Positions 29,636 through 39,859 of a DNA stretch of 64,000 nucleotides are shown here, in pieces. Source of the DNA: Anthracocystis setariae (taxonomy: Eukaryota > Basidiomycota > Ustilaginomycetes > Ustilaginales > Ustilaginaceae). Below the pieces are notes generated by a model that saw only the letters and a list, made by a program, of their open reading frames with translations, was not told the DNA's origin and ran no database searches. The DNA is taken from positions 372,001-436,000 of the forward strand of contig CAKMXJ010000002.1 of NCBI GenBank assembly GCA_928724745.1, given 5' to 3'. The first letter of the stretch is position 1. Every line of letters begins with the position of its first letter. Position numbers and translations under genes: made by a program.

Positions 29636-32221
29636 CTACCAATACGTAACTGCACGAGCCTCAACTTCGCGCAAACCGACCTTGTCCCTCCTCCTCTTTT
29701 CGAGCATCCACTTTTCGAACCACTTGGCCATCTTGGCCCGACTGGCAGGACTGTGCACATTGACGGTAGCGATGATTCGGTCGTACTTGGTCGACAGCGC
29801 AAATGCAGTCAGCTCGAAGAAGCTAGAATGCTCAGAATACGGTACGCCGTAGATCATGTAATCCGGTGTACTATCTCTGGTCGGGAACAGATTCTGCGGA
29901 CCAAAGCTGCGCGACTGGTTCCACTGAATAAGTCGATCGAGACTCGGCGATACGGTGTCGATCCCAGCGGGCGGTTTGTAAGTCCACCCTGTGGGTCGGA
30001 ACGCTACAGCGTGCGTAAAGTCGTGCCCACGCGTACGGAGCGCAGCAACGACATCGCGAAGACCTTCACCATTGATCGCATGCAGGTTGGTTACATGCAC
30101 CGACGCCGAGGGACTTCGAGTCAGCATGGAATGCAGTTCAGGATCCTCAAGCTGCGCGTAGACGCGATACTTGCGAGAGTCCATACAGAAGATCTTGGAG
30201 TTCATAGCACGAGCAACCGCTTTCACAATACGCTCCTTGCCAATGGTGTACGTACCGATGACGACAAGCAATCGACCCCCATCGCGACGATGGGTAGAGA
30301 ACACGGCTTCCCTGCTGAACTCGGAATGCTTGGTAAGCCAGTTGGACGCATTCGAGCCTTCGGTCGGCGATGTTTCGGTATCACCACCGCTTTCTTGCTT
30401 CTTGACTGTGAGGCTGCTGGAAGCATCAGCTGGATCCGGCTTTGGCTCGCCTTTCGGAGAGGTTTCGTCGGGTTCGAAGTCGAGAAGCGCATCCTCGGAC
30501 GGCTCGAGTTTGATCCGTGGTTTGGGCGACTCTGAAGAAGCCGAACAACTTTCGTAAGCGTTATCCTCCTCTTCGGGACCATCGCCATTCTGCTCTCCCT
30601 GGAAGAGATCCTCTTCATCGTAATCCAAACGATCGTCCAGCCCCTCCTCTTCCTTGACCATTGTTTCCGGCGACTCTTCGGCTTTGACACCCAAGGCGGT
30701 GTCGTCCATCTGTACCGGTGTTGGCAGAGGAGAAAACGATCTATCCGGATTTTCCACTTTTGTGCTGAACCAGCCTTTAAAAGCGTTGGCTTCTGCGCTG
30801 TTTGGATCCACTTTGTTCTTGACGGAGCGTGGTGGCGCTTGTCTCCAGTCGTCTTGCTCGCCCACTTTAGCTGCAGAGCGATTGGCTTCCAACTGCTGCT
30901 CTGGTACGATGCGTCGAACCAGCTCAGCGCAGGCTTCGATCACCTGGTCTTGTGCCGGAAAGCAGTAGCGCGGGTTGCAGTACGTCGTGTCTAAATAGAT
31001 GATATCAAGATTCTTTCCGGCTATCGATGGATGATTGGTATGAACCGGACTTGCGCGAAAGTCGCCGCAGTGCAAGTAGCGGAAAACTCGACCGGTGCCA
31101 ACGTAGGAGCTGGCATGGTTGCGCGAAAGCAATTGGGCGGTTTGCGGACCTTCAAATAGGAAAAGGCATGAGCCTGGACAGTGGTTGGCTTCGATACATG
31201 TGACCGTGACACCGCCACTCTCGGGAACCGGCACCGCTACCTCCATTGGCAGCGGTCGAAGCCACTGCGGATCGACACCGAGATGAGTGCGACAAAGGTT
31301 GGCTGTGGTGACACTGCAATAGATAGGGCCGTGGTTCCAGTTGGAGGTCATGCCTCCGTAATGATCGCTATGGAAATGAGTCAAAAAGTAGCCCTTGCAT
31401 CCTTCGATCTTGCCAAAGCGGAAAGCGTCGACGGTCAGGGGCATCCCTTCCAGTGCCTTGTAGAAGGGGGCGGTGCGGGCTTCTGGACGTGTTCTAGCTT
31501 TGCCTCGGTAATTGGCAGCCTCGACTGCGTCTGCGGTAGCCCATTGCTTGGACTCGGAATGTGACTTCATTAGCACTGTAAAAGCAGAAGATGCTGCGCG
31601 CTTTGCCGAAGACAGAAATGAAGTGCGCGATGCTTGTGGTGCGTTGATCGAGGCTTCACTGGTGCAAATGGTTGGCACTATAGAGGCATCAAAGGATGAA
31701 GCCAGTTTGGAGATGGAGGTGAGCTTGGCAGGCTTTGGTTGGATCGGCCGGTGTTGTGCAATCTCTTTGGCGTGTGCAGTATGAGCAGCGGTTGGAGCGG
31801 GCGAGCAAGACTGGCTGGTCACGGTCTCGTTGCTCGATGTAGCTGGCTGCTCATTGACATGGTCCTGCAGAACCTCGAGACGGGGAGCAAGTGAGTCGGC
31901 AGCATCGAGACAGGAGTTGACATGCGCTTCGATGGCGTTGAAAGCCACTTGTTTGGCGCAGATCGGGCAATCCGCGGTGCGTATTGGGTTTGATTCGGAA
32001 CGTTGAGATGTTTCTCGTGATGGAGTGATCTGCCGTTGGTGCGAGGATGAACGTCGAAGCGAATCGGACGGGGAGGATGAGGTAGCTGTTGATTGACCAT
32101 TGCAGAAAAATGACAGGAGGGAGGGCTGAGCTGTAGCGTTAGAGCTGGTGGCTTGTTTCAAAGGACTGGAAGATGTCAGCTTTCTCCTTTTTGTAGGAGA
32201 TGCTACGGCGGGTGGTGACAT
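29636..32221 (-). CDS. PSO2: Pso2/SNM1 DNA interstrand crosslink repair nuclease
   Basis: Single exon, 861 aa. It has an N-terminal basic cluster KRRK (11-14), a sequence QPSLLSFF (32-39) that fits a PCNA-interacting PIP box, and a UBZ4-type zinc finger CPICAKQVAFNAIEAHVNSC (85-104). The metallo-beta-lactamase domain follows with THFHSDHYGGM and EANHCPGSCLFLFEG. An acidic insertion rich in Glu and Asp (residues ~450-620) interrupts the fold before the DRMBL part (GTYTIGKERI, the late VPYSEHSSFFEL). This nuclear 5' exonuclease processes DNA interstrand crosslinks. The combination of UBZ and metallo-beta-lactamase/beta-CASP domains identifies it. It is divergent from ACR3. Confidence 0.93.
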   Translation of the reverse strand: MSPPAVASPTKRRKLTSSSPLKQATSSNATAQPSLLSFFCNGQSTATSSSPSDSLRRSSSHQRQITPSRETSQRSESNPIRTADCPICAKQVAFNAIEAHVNSCLDAADSLAPRLEVLQDHVNEQPATSSNETVTSQSCSPAPTAAHTAHAKEIAQHRPIQPKPAKLTSISKLASSFDASIVPTICTSEASINAPQASRTSFLSSAKRAASSAFTVLMKSHSESKQWATADAVEAANYRGKARTRPEARTAPFYKALEGMPLTVDAFRFGKIEGCKGYFLTHFHSDHYGGMTSNWNHGPIYCSVTTANLCRTHLGVDPQWLRPLPMEVAVPVPESGGVTVTCIEANHCPGSCLFLFEGPQTAQLLSRNHASSYVGTGRVFRYLHCGDFRASPVHTNHPSIAGKNLDIIYLDTTYCNPRYCFPAQDQVIEACAELVRRIVPEQQLEANRSAAKVGEQDDWRQAPPRSVKNKVDPNSAEANAFKGWFSTKVENPDRSFSPLPTPVQMDDTALGVKAEESPETMVKEEEGLDDRLDYDEEDLFQGEQNGDGPEEEDNAYESCSASSESPKPRIKLEPSEDALLDFEPDETSPKGEPKPDPADASSSLTVKKQESGGDTETSPTEGSNASNWLTKHSEFSREAVFSTHRRDGGRLLVVIGTYTIGKERIVKAVARAMNSKIFCMDSRKYRVYAQLEDPELHSMLTRSPSASVHVTNLHAINGEGLRDVVAALRTRGHDFTHAVAFRPTGWTYKPPAGIDTVSPSLDRLIQWNQSRSFGPQNLFPTRDSTPDYMIYGVPYSEHSSFFELTAFALSTKYDRIIATVNVHSPASRAKMAKWFEKWMLEKRRRDKVGLREVEARAVTYW

Positions 32222-33027
32222 CTCTGTGCTGCATGGCCCCTTGTCGAGCTGTTGGAGTAGCAGCTGAATGTCGGTCCGAGGCCTAAAGATACTTTACTAA
32301 GATAGGTTTGAAGGTGATGGACGAGAATCGGCTCCTTGTCCAGAAAGCTGAGTTGGATGAGTCAAGTGGCAGCGACACAGCCATGCACCTCTTGCACCTT
32401 TGTGCATGACATGCAGCAACAAATCACCACTTTTTTTTTGCCACGTTCAGGGTTCAATTTTTAAATCTTCAAATAAGGAAGGTTTGTTAGACCGGCAAAA
32501 CAGCTTCTGAAATTTGGGTCAATATCAACCGAAAGCAGTCGTTCACCTTCTGAGACGGACAGCGACGAACTCGCGCGCAAACCAAGCTGATATGAGCGAG
32601 CAGCTGGCGGAATTGCTGAGGAGGTTCTCTCTCTTTTGCCAAAAAAAAAAAAAAAAAATGAAATCTGAATTTCAAAATCGGAACCAGGACATGGCATGCT
32701 AGAAGAATTTCAAATTCCAACCATCCTGACAGTCCCGGCTTGGTATGACTCTCTGAAGATACTGCCGCTTGACGGCACATTCCCAAGTGTTTCGGCCTTG
32801 CATACATGCTCAATCGTTTGACAAGACTTGGCTCCGCTCTGATGGTAGACTCGCACAAGATGCAAAGCTTTGATCTGTTTTCCGCATCCTTCTCACCCAC
32901 CACCAACGCTTTACCGTCAGAAAGCATGCGAGCGCTGTTCGTTGCTTCTACATAGCTCTGTTGGATTCACCATCGTTTCTTAGTGCAAGGACACAGTCGT
33001 TGGTGAGCACGCCTGACACCTCCCAAC
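32222..33027. other. Divergent promoter region of PSO2 and ACR3
   Basis: About 800 nt with no supported gene. It includes A(18) at 32641-32658. A 146-codon ORF on the minus strand (32927-32487) includes translated poly-A/T and has no family signature. Confidence 0.5.
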
Positions 33028-34350
33028 ATGTCGAGCTCAACTCTACCAACCGCCAATGCCGAGGAATCCTTCGAAGCGTCACCTCACCTGGTCTCTATTC
33101 AAAACCATCGTACATCATCCCACAGTGCGGACGCTGCGCCACCCAACGACGATGGGCTGATCCTCGATCCGAATGGAGGCGTCCCCAAGCTACGTTCCGC
33201 ACTTCAAGATGCTCGCAACTCGACCAGCGCCGCCAAAGCCATTCTGCTGTCCCTCGGCTGGCTCGACCGCCTCCTCTCGCTCTTCATCATCGTCGCCATG
33301 ATCCTCGGTGTCATCATTGGCGAATTTGCCCCTAATGCGGCGCAGAATCTCCAAAGCGGCAACTTTCGTGGGGTTTCCGCCCCTCTCGTCGTGGGCTTGA
33401 TCGTCATGATGTGGCCCATCCTTACCAAGGTTCAGTACGAGCGACTACCGCAGATGTTTGCCACGAGACGACTGTGGTACCAACTTGGCATGTCGCTGAT
33501 CCTCAACTGGGTCATCGGTCCCTTTGTAATGCTCGGCCTTGCTTGGGCTACCCTTCCCGATTTGGACCATTACCGAGTGGGCATCATTATGGTCGGTCTT
33601 GCGCGGTGCATTGCCATGGTTATGATCTGGAACAAGATCGCTCGGGGCGACAGCAACACTTGCGCTATCATTGTGATCTTCAACTCGATCCTCCAGATCG
33701 TATTGTATGCACCCTTTGCGGTTTTCTTCATCAACGTCATTTCGCACGACGCTGGGTTCGCCGTCGACTACTCCGACGTTGCCATCGCGGTTGCTATCTA
33801 TCTCGGCATCCCGTTGGCGGCCGGTGTCGCTACGCGTTTCCTCGTCCTCGGTCTGTTGGGCATGCACACATTTCAAACCAAATTCCTCCCCTACTTCGCC
33901 CCACTCTCGCTCGTCGCACTGCTGTACACCATCATCATCATCTTCGCCGAACAGGCCCACCACATCCTGCACAACCTCGGACCCGTCTTCCGTACGTTTG
34001 TTCCACTGGTGCTCTACTTTGCGCTCATGTGGACCGGTAGCTTTGTCCTCATCTGGTGGTTGTCGGTGCGATACGGTAAGACAGAGTGGGGTTATCAGAT
34101 GGCTGTGGTGCAAGCATTCACGGCTGGGTCCAACAACTTCGAGCTGGCGATCGCCGTGTGCGTGGCGGTGTTTGGCGCACGCTCCGACGAGGCTTTGGCA
34201 GCCACCATTGGCCCGCTAGTCGAAGTCCCCGTACTGTTGGTGCTCAGCTGGATCGCCATGTTCGTCGGTAGAAGGCTCCAGTGGGATACCTCCCTGGCAC
34301 AGCAACAGGCCCAAGCCATCAAGGACGCCGAGAGGGACGTGGAAAAGTGA
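33028..34350 (+). CDS. ACR3: Acr3 arsenite efflux permease
   Basis: Single exon, 440 aa, ten predicted membrane helices. The hydrophilic N-terminus (~85 residues) is followed by LDRLLSLFIIVAMILGVIIG and the core block MMWPILTKVQYERLP typical of Acr3. The conserved functional cysteine lies in GLARCIAMVMIWN (Cys194), and FTAGSNNFELAIAV forms the second half-site. Acr3 exports arsenite or antimonite across the plasma membrane, driven by the proton gradient. No arsenate reductase gene (ACR2 type) is visible nearby. Start context caacATGtc. Confidence 0.95.
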   Translation: MSSSTLPTANAEESFEASPHLVSIQNHRTSSHSADAAPPNDDGLILDPNGGVPKLRSALQDARNSTSAAKAILLSLGWLDRLLSLFIIVAMILGVIIGEFAPNAAQNLQSGNFRGVSAPLVVGLIVMMWPILTKVQYERLPQMFATRRLWYQLGMSLILNWVIGPFVMLGLAWATLPDLDHYRVGIIMVGLARCIAMVMIWNKIARGDSNTCAIIVIFNSILQIVLYAPFAVFFINVISHDAGFAVDYSDVAIAVAIYLGIPLAAGVATRFLVLGLLGMHTFQTKFLPYFAPLSLVALLYTIIIIFAEQAHHILHNLGPVFRTFVPLVLYFALMWTGSFVLIWWLSVRYGKTEWGYQMAVVQAFTAGSNNFELAIAVCVAVFGARSDEALAATIGPLVEVPVLLVLSWIAMFVGRRLQWDTSLAQQQAQAIKDAERDVEK

Positions 34351-34697
34351 AATCGCCCAACTCCCTTTGCAATGTATCTGTATCGCTGTTCGTTGTTGTC
34401 TTCCTTTGCATTATGGACATGTTGTTGTCGCTTCCCTGGTACATCAGCATCATTCATCCGTCTCATCTGTAACCCACTGTTTGTCATGTCGGTAGTACAC
34501 CACTGAAGAGAATGTGCTTGGGCTGCTTATCTGGAGTGGTACAGTACAAAGAACAAATTTGATTTCCACGCACGGTACAGAAATGAAATAAGATCAAGGT
34601 TTGACAGGTTGACAAGTCATTTCAATGAAGCACGTACTTTAGTGCTTCTCGAGATCCTGCACAAGGACGAATCGGTAACGGACGTCGTTGTCCTCGT
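34351..34697. other. Convergent intergenic region with duplicated 3' end of the ADH gene
   Basis: Lies between ACR3 and the alcohol dehydrogenase gene. Its right end (34638-34696) is a copy of the last 59 bp of the neighbouring coding region. Confidence 0.7.
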
Positions 34698-34755
34698 TTA
34701 GTGCTTCTCGAGATCCTGCACAAGGACGAATCGGTAACGGACGTCGTTGTCCTCG
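34638..34755 (-). repeat. 59-bp perfect tandem duplication at the 3' end of the ADH gene
   Basis: Copies at 34638-34696 and 34697-34755 look identical. The copy at 34697-34755 contains the last codons and stop (34698-34700) of the ADH gene; the other copy falls in the 3' untranslated region. The period of 59 is not a multiple of three, so the second copy could not extend the frame. Confidence 0.9.
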
Positions 34756-35774
34756 ACACGCTTGACAGCCTTGGAGCAATCCTTCATGTCCATGACCTCG
34801 ACCCAAGGCTCGATGTTCTTCTCGGCTGCAAGCGCAAGCATCTGGAGTGCCTCCTTCTTGCTACCAATGTGGCTCGAGCCCATCAGACAGCCGTTACCGG
34901 CAAAGTTCTGGATGCGAACCTTGAAGCTGTCCTCGGGCATACCGACGCAGATGAGTCGGCCGTGCACCTTGAGTGTGCTGAGGATGGTGGGCAGGTCAAC
35001 GGCGTTGGAGGAGGCGGTGTTGATGATGAGATCAAAGGGCTTCGACTTGTAGTCCTCAGCCCAGTTGGGGTTCTCGCCGGTGGAGACAAACTCCTTGGCG
35101 CCCATCTTGAGCGCGTCCTCCTTCTTACGGGGCGAGTGCGAGATGGCAACCACCTCGGCACCGAGGGCGTGGGCGAACAAGACACCAAAGTGACCGAGAC
35201 CACCGATACCCACGATGCCAACGCGCTTGCCAGGACCGGCCCCGTTGCGGATGAGAGGAGAGAACAGAGTCAAACCCCCGCAGAGCATAGGGGCAGCGTG
35301 CTCCGACTTGATGGCCTCGGGGATGGGGAAAACGAACTGCTGCTGAGTGCGAATGTGCGTAGAGTAGCCGCCGTGACCTTCTGTACCGTCGTGGTGATAG
35401 CTATTATACGTATCCACCAGTGATCGGCCCGAGGCCTTATCACCTTGGCAGTACTGCTCTTCCTCTTGCAAACAGGCTGCGCACGTGCCACAATTATCGA
35501 CTTGAGCGCCGACACCGACACGGTCGCCGACCTTGATGTCCTTGACGTTCTTGCCGACCTTGATGGCAGTGCCGATGATTTCGTGGCCGGGAATGCAGAA
35601 CTTATGCTTGAGGGGGCCCCAGCCACCCGAGATGGTGTGGACATCCGAGCCACAGACACCACAGTGAGTGATGGCGATTTCGACATCGTCGTCGGTCTCC
35701 TTTTTGAGGTCGAAGTCAAAGACCTTGAAGTCGGTCCACTTCTTAGTGTCGGCGATACCGTATCCGCGAGGCAT
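34698..35774 (-). CDS. Zinc-dependent NADP(H) alcohol dehydrogenase, ADH6/cinnamyl type
   Basis: Single exon, 358 aa from the ATG at 35774 (MPRGYGIAD); the frame stays open far upstream but that part is leader sequence. The catalytic zinc site is in THCGVCGSDVH and GHEIIG. The structural zinc is bound by CGTCAACLQEEEQYC. The Rossmann motif GIGGLGHFG is followed by SHSPRKK, a basic patch that favours NADP(H). This matches the fungal ADH6/ADH7 group, which reduces aldehydes such as cinnamaldehyde and furfural in the cytosol. Tandem duplications lie at both ends of the gene. A TATA-like box is ~135 nt upstream. Confidence 0.93.
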   Translation of the reverse strand: MPRGYGIADTKKWTDFKVFDFDLKKETDDDVEIAITHCGVCGSDVHTISGGWGPLKHKFCIPGHEIIGTAIKVGKNVKDIKVGDRVGVGAQVDNCGTCAACLQEEEQYCQGDKASGRSLVDTYNSYHHDGTEGHGGYSTHIRTQQQFVFPIPEAIKSEHAAPMLCGGLTLFSPLIRNGAGPGKRVGIVGIGGLGHFGVLFAHALGAEVVAISHSPRKKEDALKMGAKEFVSTGENPNWAEDYKSKPFDLIINTASSNAVDLPTILSTLKVHGRLICVGMPEDSFKVRIQNFAGNGCLMGSSHIGSKKEALQMLALAAEKNIEPWVEVMDMKDCSKAVKRVEDNDVRYRFVLVQDLEKH

Positions 35775-35780
35775 GTTGAA

Positions 35781-35854
35781 TTTCGTGAGTGAAGTTCGAG
35801 CAAAGTGTGTATTGAGATTTCGTGAGTGAAGTTCGGGCAAAGTGTGTATTGAGG
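35781..35854 (-). repeat. 37-bp tandem repeat in the ADH 5' leader
   Basis: Two units, 35781-35817 and 35818-35854, differ at an internal position (GAGC versus GGGC) and in the last base. The repeat begins 7 nt before the ADH start codon, so it lies in the 5' untranslated leader. Confidence 0.88.
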
Positions 35855-35908
35855 AAAGGGGTGTGAAGGAGGGGAAGGGAAGGAAGTTGGAGAAAAAGGA
35901 GGACTGAG

Positions 35909-35915
35909 TATTTAT
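35909..35915 (-). promoter_or_regulatory. TATA-like box of the ADH gene
   Basis: ATAAATA on the minus strand about 135 nt upstream of the ATG at 35774. Confidence 0.4.
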
Positions 35916-35919
35916 GGGA

Positions 35920-36913
35920 GACGAAAGTCTCGGCACGGACCGAAGGTTGGCCACAATCGAGGCGGCTATGTAACAAGCTTTCGGTGGGCGAGCGACCTGA
36001 TCGCAAGCCACACCGAGTACTGTAGTGAACTGCCGTGTGTTTGCGGTGGGTTGCTTGTCTGCGCAAGGGTGGAGGAGTCCACGCATGCAGTATCCACCCA
36101 CCCCACGTTGACTGCGTTTCTTCCTTTTTTCTTTGAATTTTGAGCCCGTGCTCAACGATGATGTCGTGAAAGACACGGTTTTGGTCGACACACTGCGCAA
36201 GTGCCCCAACTCCACTCCACTTTGTAACCACACGACATCATTCTTCTTTTCCTCCTTTTTTGGTTCAAAAATCAGCGCCCACCCCTTCGACCGTTTTTTT
36301 TTTTCTTCCACGTTTCAACGTTGGCTGACTTATGCCCCTTTCGACACGCATCGATCACGAGTGTATCGGTACTATGCAATACGGTACGTTCTGTACAATA
36401 GACCACATCTCAGCTGAAAATCCCTCAACCGGCGACTTAAGTCAGGTACCGCTTGTCTCCGTGCAAGCGAGGTTTGTCTGCGTGGCTCGTTGCAACAAAC
36501 TCACTCATCTTATGCACAGCTCGGACGAATGATGTCTTTGAATGCTAGGCACTCGGAGCGAGCTTGAAACCAACTCCACATAGGTATTGATGCCGGTCTC
36601 GTGTGATCAACCGCGCTCATGCGTGGATCAAGGTGAGTTTCGGGAGTCAGAGAGATTGCCGATGCCATCGAGTCGAGCCTGCCCACGTCTTGCACATTCA
36701 ATTTTTCGAGTCAATTTCTCATCCTCATTTTCCGTTAACTTTTTAGCTTTCTTCTTTTTTTCTTGCCGCGAATTTCAGGTTTTCCACCTTTTTTTTCCTA
36801 GCTCTCTTGATTATTATTTGAGCTTCCTTTTTCATTTCGCCTGATCTCGACTTGAAACAAGTGTTTCGGCATTCCTCATTCTTACCAACTCACATCAACA
36901 GCATCTTGCAAAC
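35920..36913. other. Divergent promoter region of the ADH and PTH2 genes
   Basis: Nearly 1 kb without a supported gene. T-rich tracts precede the PTH2 start, and a CAATACGGTACGTTCTGTAC stretch near 36379 holds a GTAC-type motif. Confidence 0.5.
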
Positions 36914-37608
36914 ATGTCGATAGCAAACACGGCGCCATCCTCGGCGCTTCTACCCACTGCGATCGCAGTGTCCATCTGCTCCCTCACCATCGGTTACTTT
37001 GCCGGTATGGGCCGCTCGCTTCTATCCTACAACGCAAACTCTCGCCGCATCATCGACAACGACAACGACCAAGACCATGACGATGACGACGACGACTCGG
37101 ACCTCGACTGGGAAGAAGAGCAGGCTGCCATCAGCGACAAACCCCACGACAAAGCTGCGCTCGAACTCGAAGAATGCAAGATGATCTTGGCGGTACGGAT
37201 GGACATCAAGATGGAAAAGGGCAAGATCGCTGCCCAGTGTGGGCATGCCACTCTAGCGGTCTACAAGCTCGCCAAGAAGGTGGCGCCCAAATTCGTCAGG
37301 CAGTGGGAGAGGAGAGGTCAAGCCAAAGTGGCGGTCAAGTGTCCAGATGAGCAAGTCATGTTGGATCTCGAGGACAAGGCCAAGCAACTCGGAATTCCCG
37401 CAAGGTCGATCATCGATGCGTAAGTACTCGCCACTATCTGATATGAACGGTTCTTGACCATAGCTGACAGTCTTTGCATGATGCGATTGATGCGATTGAT
37501 AACAGTGGACGAACGCAGATCGCACCCAATACACGCACAGTCCTCGGTCTCGGTCCAGCACCCGTTTCGCTCATGAACCAGCTCACCGGCCATCTTAAGC
37601 TTCTCTAG
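36914..37608 (+). CDS. PTH2: Peptidyl-tRNA hydrolase 2
   Basis: Spliced model of two exons: 36914-37419 and 37506-37608 (202 aa), with an 86-nt intron. An N-terminal hydrophobic helix (LLPTAIAVSICSLTIGYFAG) is followed by a very acidic linker (poly-Asp, DDDDDDSDLDWEEE) and then the Pth2 domain: LAVRMDIKMEKGKIAAQCGH, AQVKCPDE-like strand and RTQIAPNTRTVLGLGPAP, completed across the splice. Pth2 releases tRNA from prematurely ended peptidyl-tRNA. The N-terminal anchor agrees with the mitochondrial outer-membrane location of fungal and human Pth2. The domain end LMNQLTGHLKLL fits the family. Confidence 0.94.
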
Positions 37609-37766
37609 CGAACCCCTGCATACACTATTTTCGCATACAATGTACACTACAGCATCAAAGTTCACCAGGCACAAACCCGCAAGACTGGACAAACGACAGT
37701 TGAGATTTCAGAGTGACCACAACTGCAGAGCATCACAGGTCGGTGAGCTCCAAGTTCCTGGTTTAC

Positions 37767-39786
37767 TCAGTTGGTGACCTTGGCGACCATCGACTTCCAC
37801 TTGCGTTGGATCGTAATGGACTCGCGGAAGATCTATCACACAAAAGAAACAGGATATGTTAGCATGATCAGATACTTGCCCCTTGCTGCTAGCCGTTCAA
37901 GAGCTCTGCTTACTTACCTCGTACTTAACATCCAACAACGCGCTCAGCTTGGGATCCTTTTGAGGGAAAACGAGCGTACCGGGTTTGGTCATCCTGACCA
38001 TCAAATCCCACAAATGATCCTTATACTTGAACGACGACTCCTCCGCCGCTTTCTGGTCCACGATTTTCGTCGCCTCTGTAGGCGCATGCTCTCCACTCGC
38101 CCCGCTCTGCTTTGGATCCTTCACATCTGCAGCGAAACGACCCAAGATCGCACTACCCGCCACCACGCTCGCCGAAGAACTGAACGGCAACTGAACCGGC
38201 ATACCGCACACATCCGCAATAAGCTGCATAAACACCGGATTCTTGACATGCCCTCCACTCATGTAGATCGAGTCGATCTTATGCCCCTTGGCGTTCATCT
38301 CCTCGACAATGTGTCTGGTCTGCAGAGCGATGGCTTCCAACGTGGCATAGTATTTCAACGCCAGATCACCCAGGCTGCGGTCGAGTTTGAGACCAGTGAT
38401 CATTCCTCGCATCGTCGAGTCGGCGAGAGGAGAGCGGTTGCCGTGGAAGTCTGGATAGATGAACAGGTCTTTGGTCAGGAACGATGCGTGCGGTGCGGAA
38501 ACGTCGTTAGCGAGGGAGCCAATCTTGTCGTGCAGGACGGTGAACATGTTTCGGTTGTTTTCAGCTGCGACAGTTCGCAACTGCGGGGAGGCCGGGTGGG
38601 TGTCGATGATAAAATCAATGAGTTGGCCGGTGGAGGATTGTCCGCCCTCGTTCATCCAAAGACCGGGGAAGACGGCGTGTCTGTACGGGCCCCAGATGCC
38701 GTCAACGAGGATGCCGTCAGGCGATTGGATGCAGTAGCACGTGCTGGTTCCGGCGATGGCGGCGAGGCGGTTCTGCGAGCTGATCAGGGATGGGTGGTTG
38801 CTGGCCTCGTCAACGGGGTTGGTGGCTGGAGCGGCGACGGTACCCACCCACCCGGCGTAAGCATCGATGAGAGCAGATCCGACAGCTGTTCCTGGAAGCA
38901 AACCCAGTTCCGAAGCCACTTCGGGAGTGAGGCCGTCGCCAACAGGCTGACCAGCAGTGAGAACCATACCGTTGCGGCCAGGGATGCCACCAAGCTGTTT
39001 GAAGTCATCCTTGACGAGCTCGGCGAGACCGATCTGCTCGAAGAACTCTGGCTGCCAACCGAGCTCAGAGCCATCGACGCCAGGAGGAATGTACGAGCAC
39101 TTGCATACGAGCGAGCAGTTGCTCCTTGCCAACGAACCTGTCGCTTTGTAGGTGAGGTAGTCGGGGAGATCGAAAAACATGCACTGCTTGAACAGCTGCT
39201 GCGGCATGTGCTTCTTGAGCCATAGGATCTTGGGGATCTCCATTTCAAGTGACATGGTTTTGCCGACATAGTTGAGCACCTTGGAGCCGGTCGAGTTGAT
39301 CAGGGCTGCCTCATCTTCGGCTCGGTGGTCAGCCCAGAGAATGACGTTACGTTCACCGGGACCCCATTGCGCCTGGCCGGGACCGGATAGTTGCGGGGTG
39401 ACGGCGATTGGATTGCCGTTGAAATCGGTGACTGCGAGCGAGCATGTTGCATCGAAGCCGAGGCCCTTGATGTGGGCAGGGTCGACTTTGGAAGCAGCGA
39501 CGACTTGGGTGATCGCGAGCTTGATTTGCGACCAGATATCGGTAGTGGACTGCTCAAAGATACGCGAATCGGATTCGAGGCGGTAGGTCTGTGTAGCATG
39601 GGTGGATTCAGCAAGAATGTTGCCATCATCGTCGACCAACGCTGCTCGTGCAGAGCCAGTGCCGCTGTGATTCCAGATTTGAAGACGGGATCAATGCTTG
39701 TCAGATCTGCTTTTAGTCCCGTTGGGAACAAGACTGGAGAAAACTTACACGTCAACGCCAATGTAGTAGAACTTGTTGTCTGCCAT
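37767..39786 (-). CDS. FGGY-family carbohydrate kinase, D-ribulokinase type
   Basis: Spliced model of three exons: 39786-39749, 39664-37918 and 37832-37767 (616 aa). Exon 1 gives MADNKFYYIGVDV, joining to GTGSARAALVDDDGN, which restores the N-terminal ATPase phosphate motif. Then GLGFDATCSLAV, NVILWADHRAEDEA, GTSTCYCIQSPDG and the C-terminal SGGHVKNPVFMQLIADV match the FGGY family, closest by motif to the yeast YDR109C/human FGGY ribulokinase group. The last exon supplies IFRESITIQRKWKSMV. The enzyme phosphorylates a ketopentose such as D-ribulose in the cytosol. A TATA element lies 60 nt upstream. Confidence 0.9.
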
Positions 39787-39845
39787 TGTGGTGATGATCT
39801 GATGAAGATGGTGACGGCAAAAGGCACAAGCCGAGCGGATGTCTA

Positions 39846-39852
39846 CTTTATA
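39846..39852 (-). promoter_or_regulatory. TATA box of the FGGY kinase gene
   Basis: TTATAAAG on the minus strand, about 60 nt upstream of the ATG at 39786. Confidence 0.5.
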
Positions 39853-39859
39853 ACACCAC

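Noticed and set aside
29594..30535. 313-codon plus-strand ORF opposite PSO2
   Set aside because: Begins in the A(24) run and lies wholly antisense to the PSO2 nuclease domain; no recognisable domain.
32487..32927. 146-codon ORF between PSO2 and ACR3
   Set aside because: Includes a translated homopolymer (poly-Phe) and falls in the shared promoter.
35775..36311. N-terminal extension of the ADH frame to 36311
   Set aside because: The open frame crosses the TATA element and the 37-bp leader repeat; the ADH domain starts normally at the ATG at 35774.
37771..39225. 484-codon plus-strand ORF opposite the FGGY kinase
   Set aside because: Same shadow effect; the minus strand carries all FGGY motifs and spliced ends.
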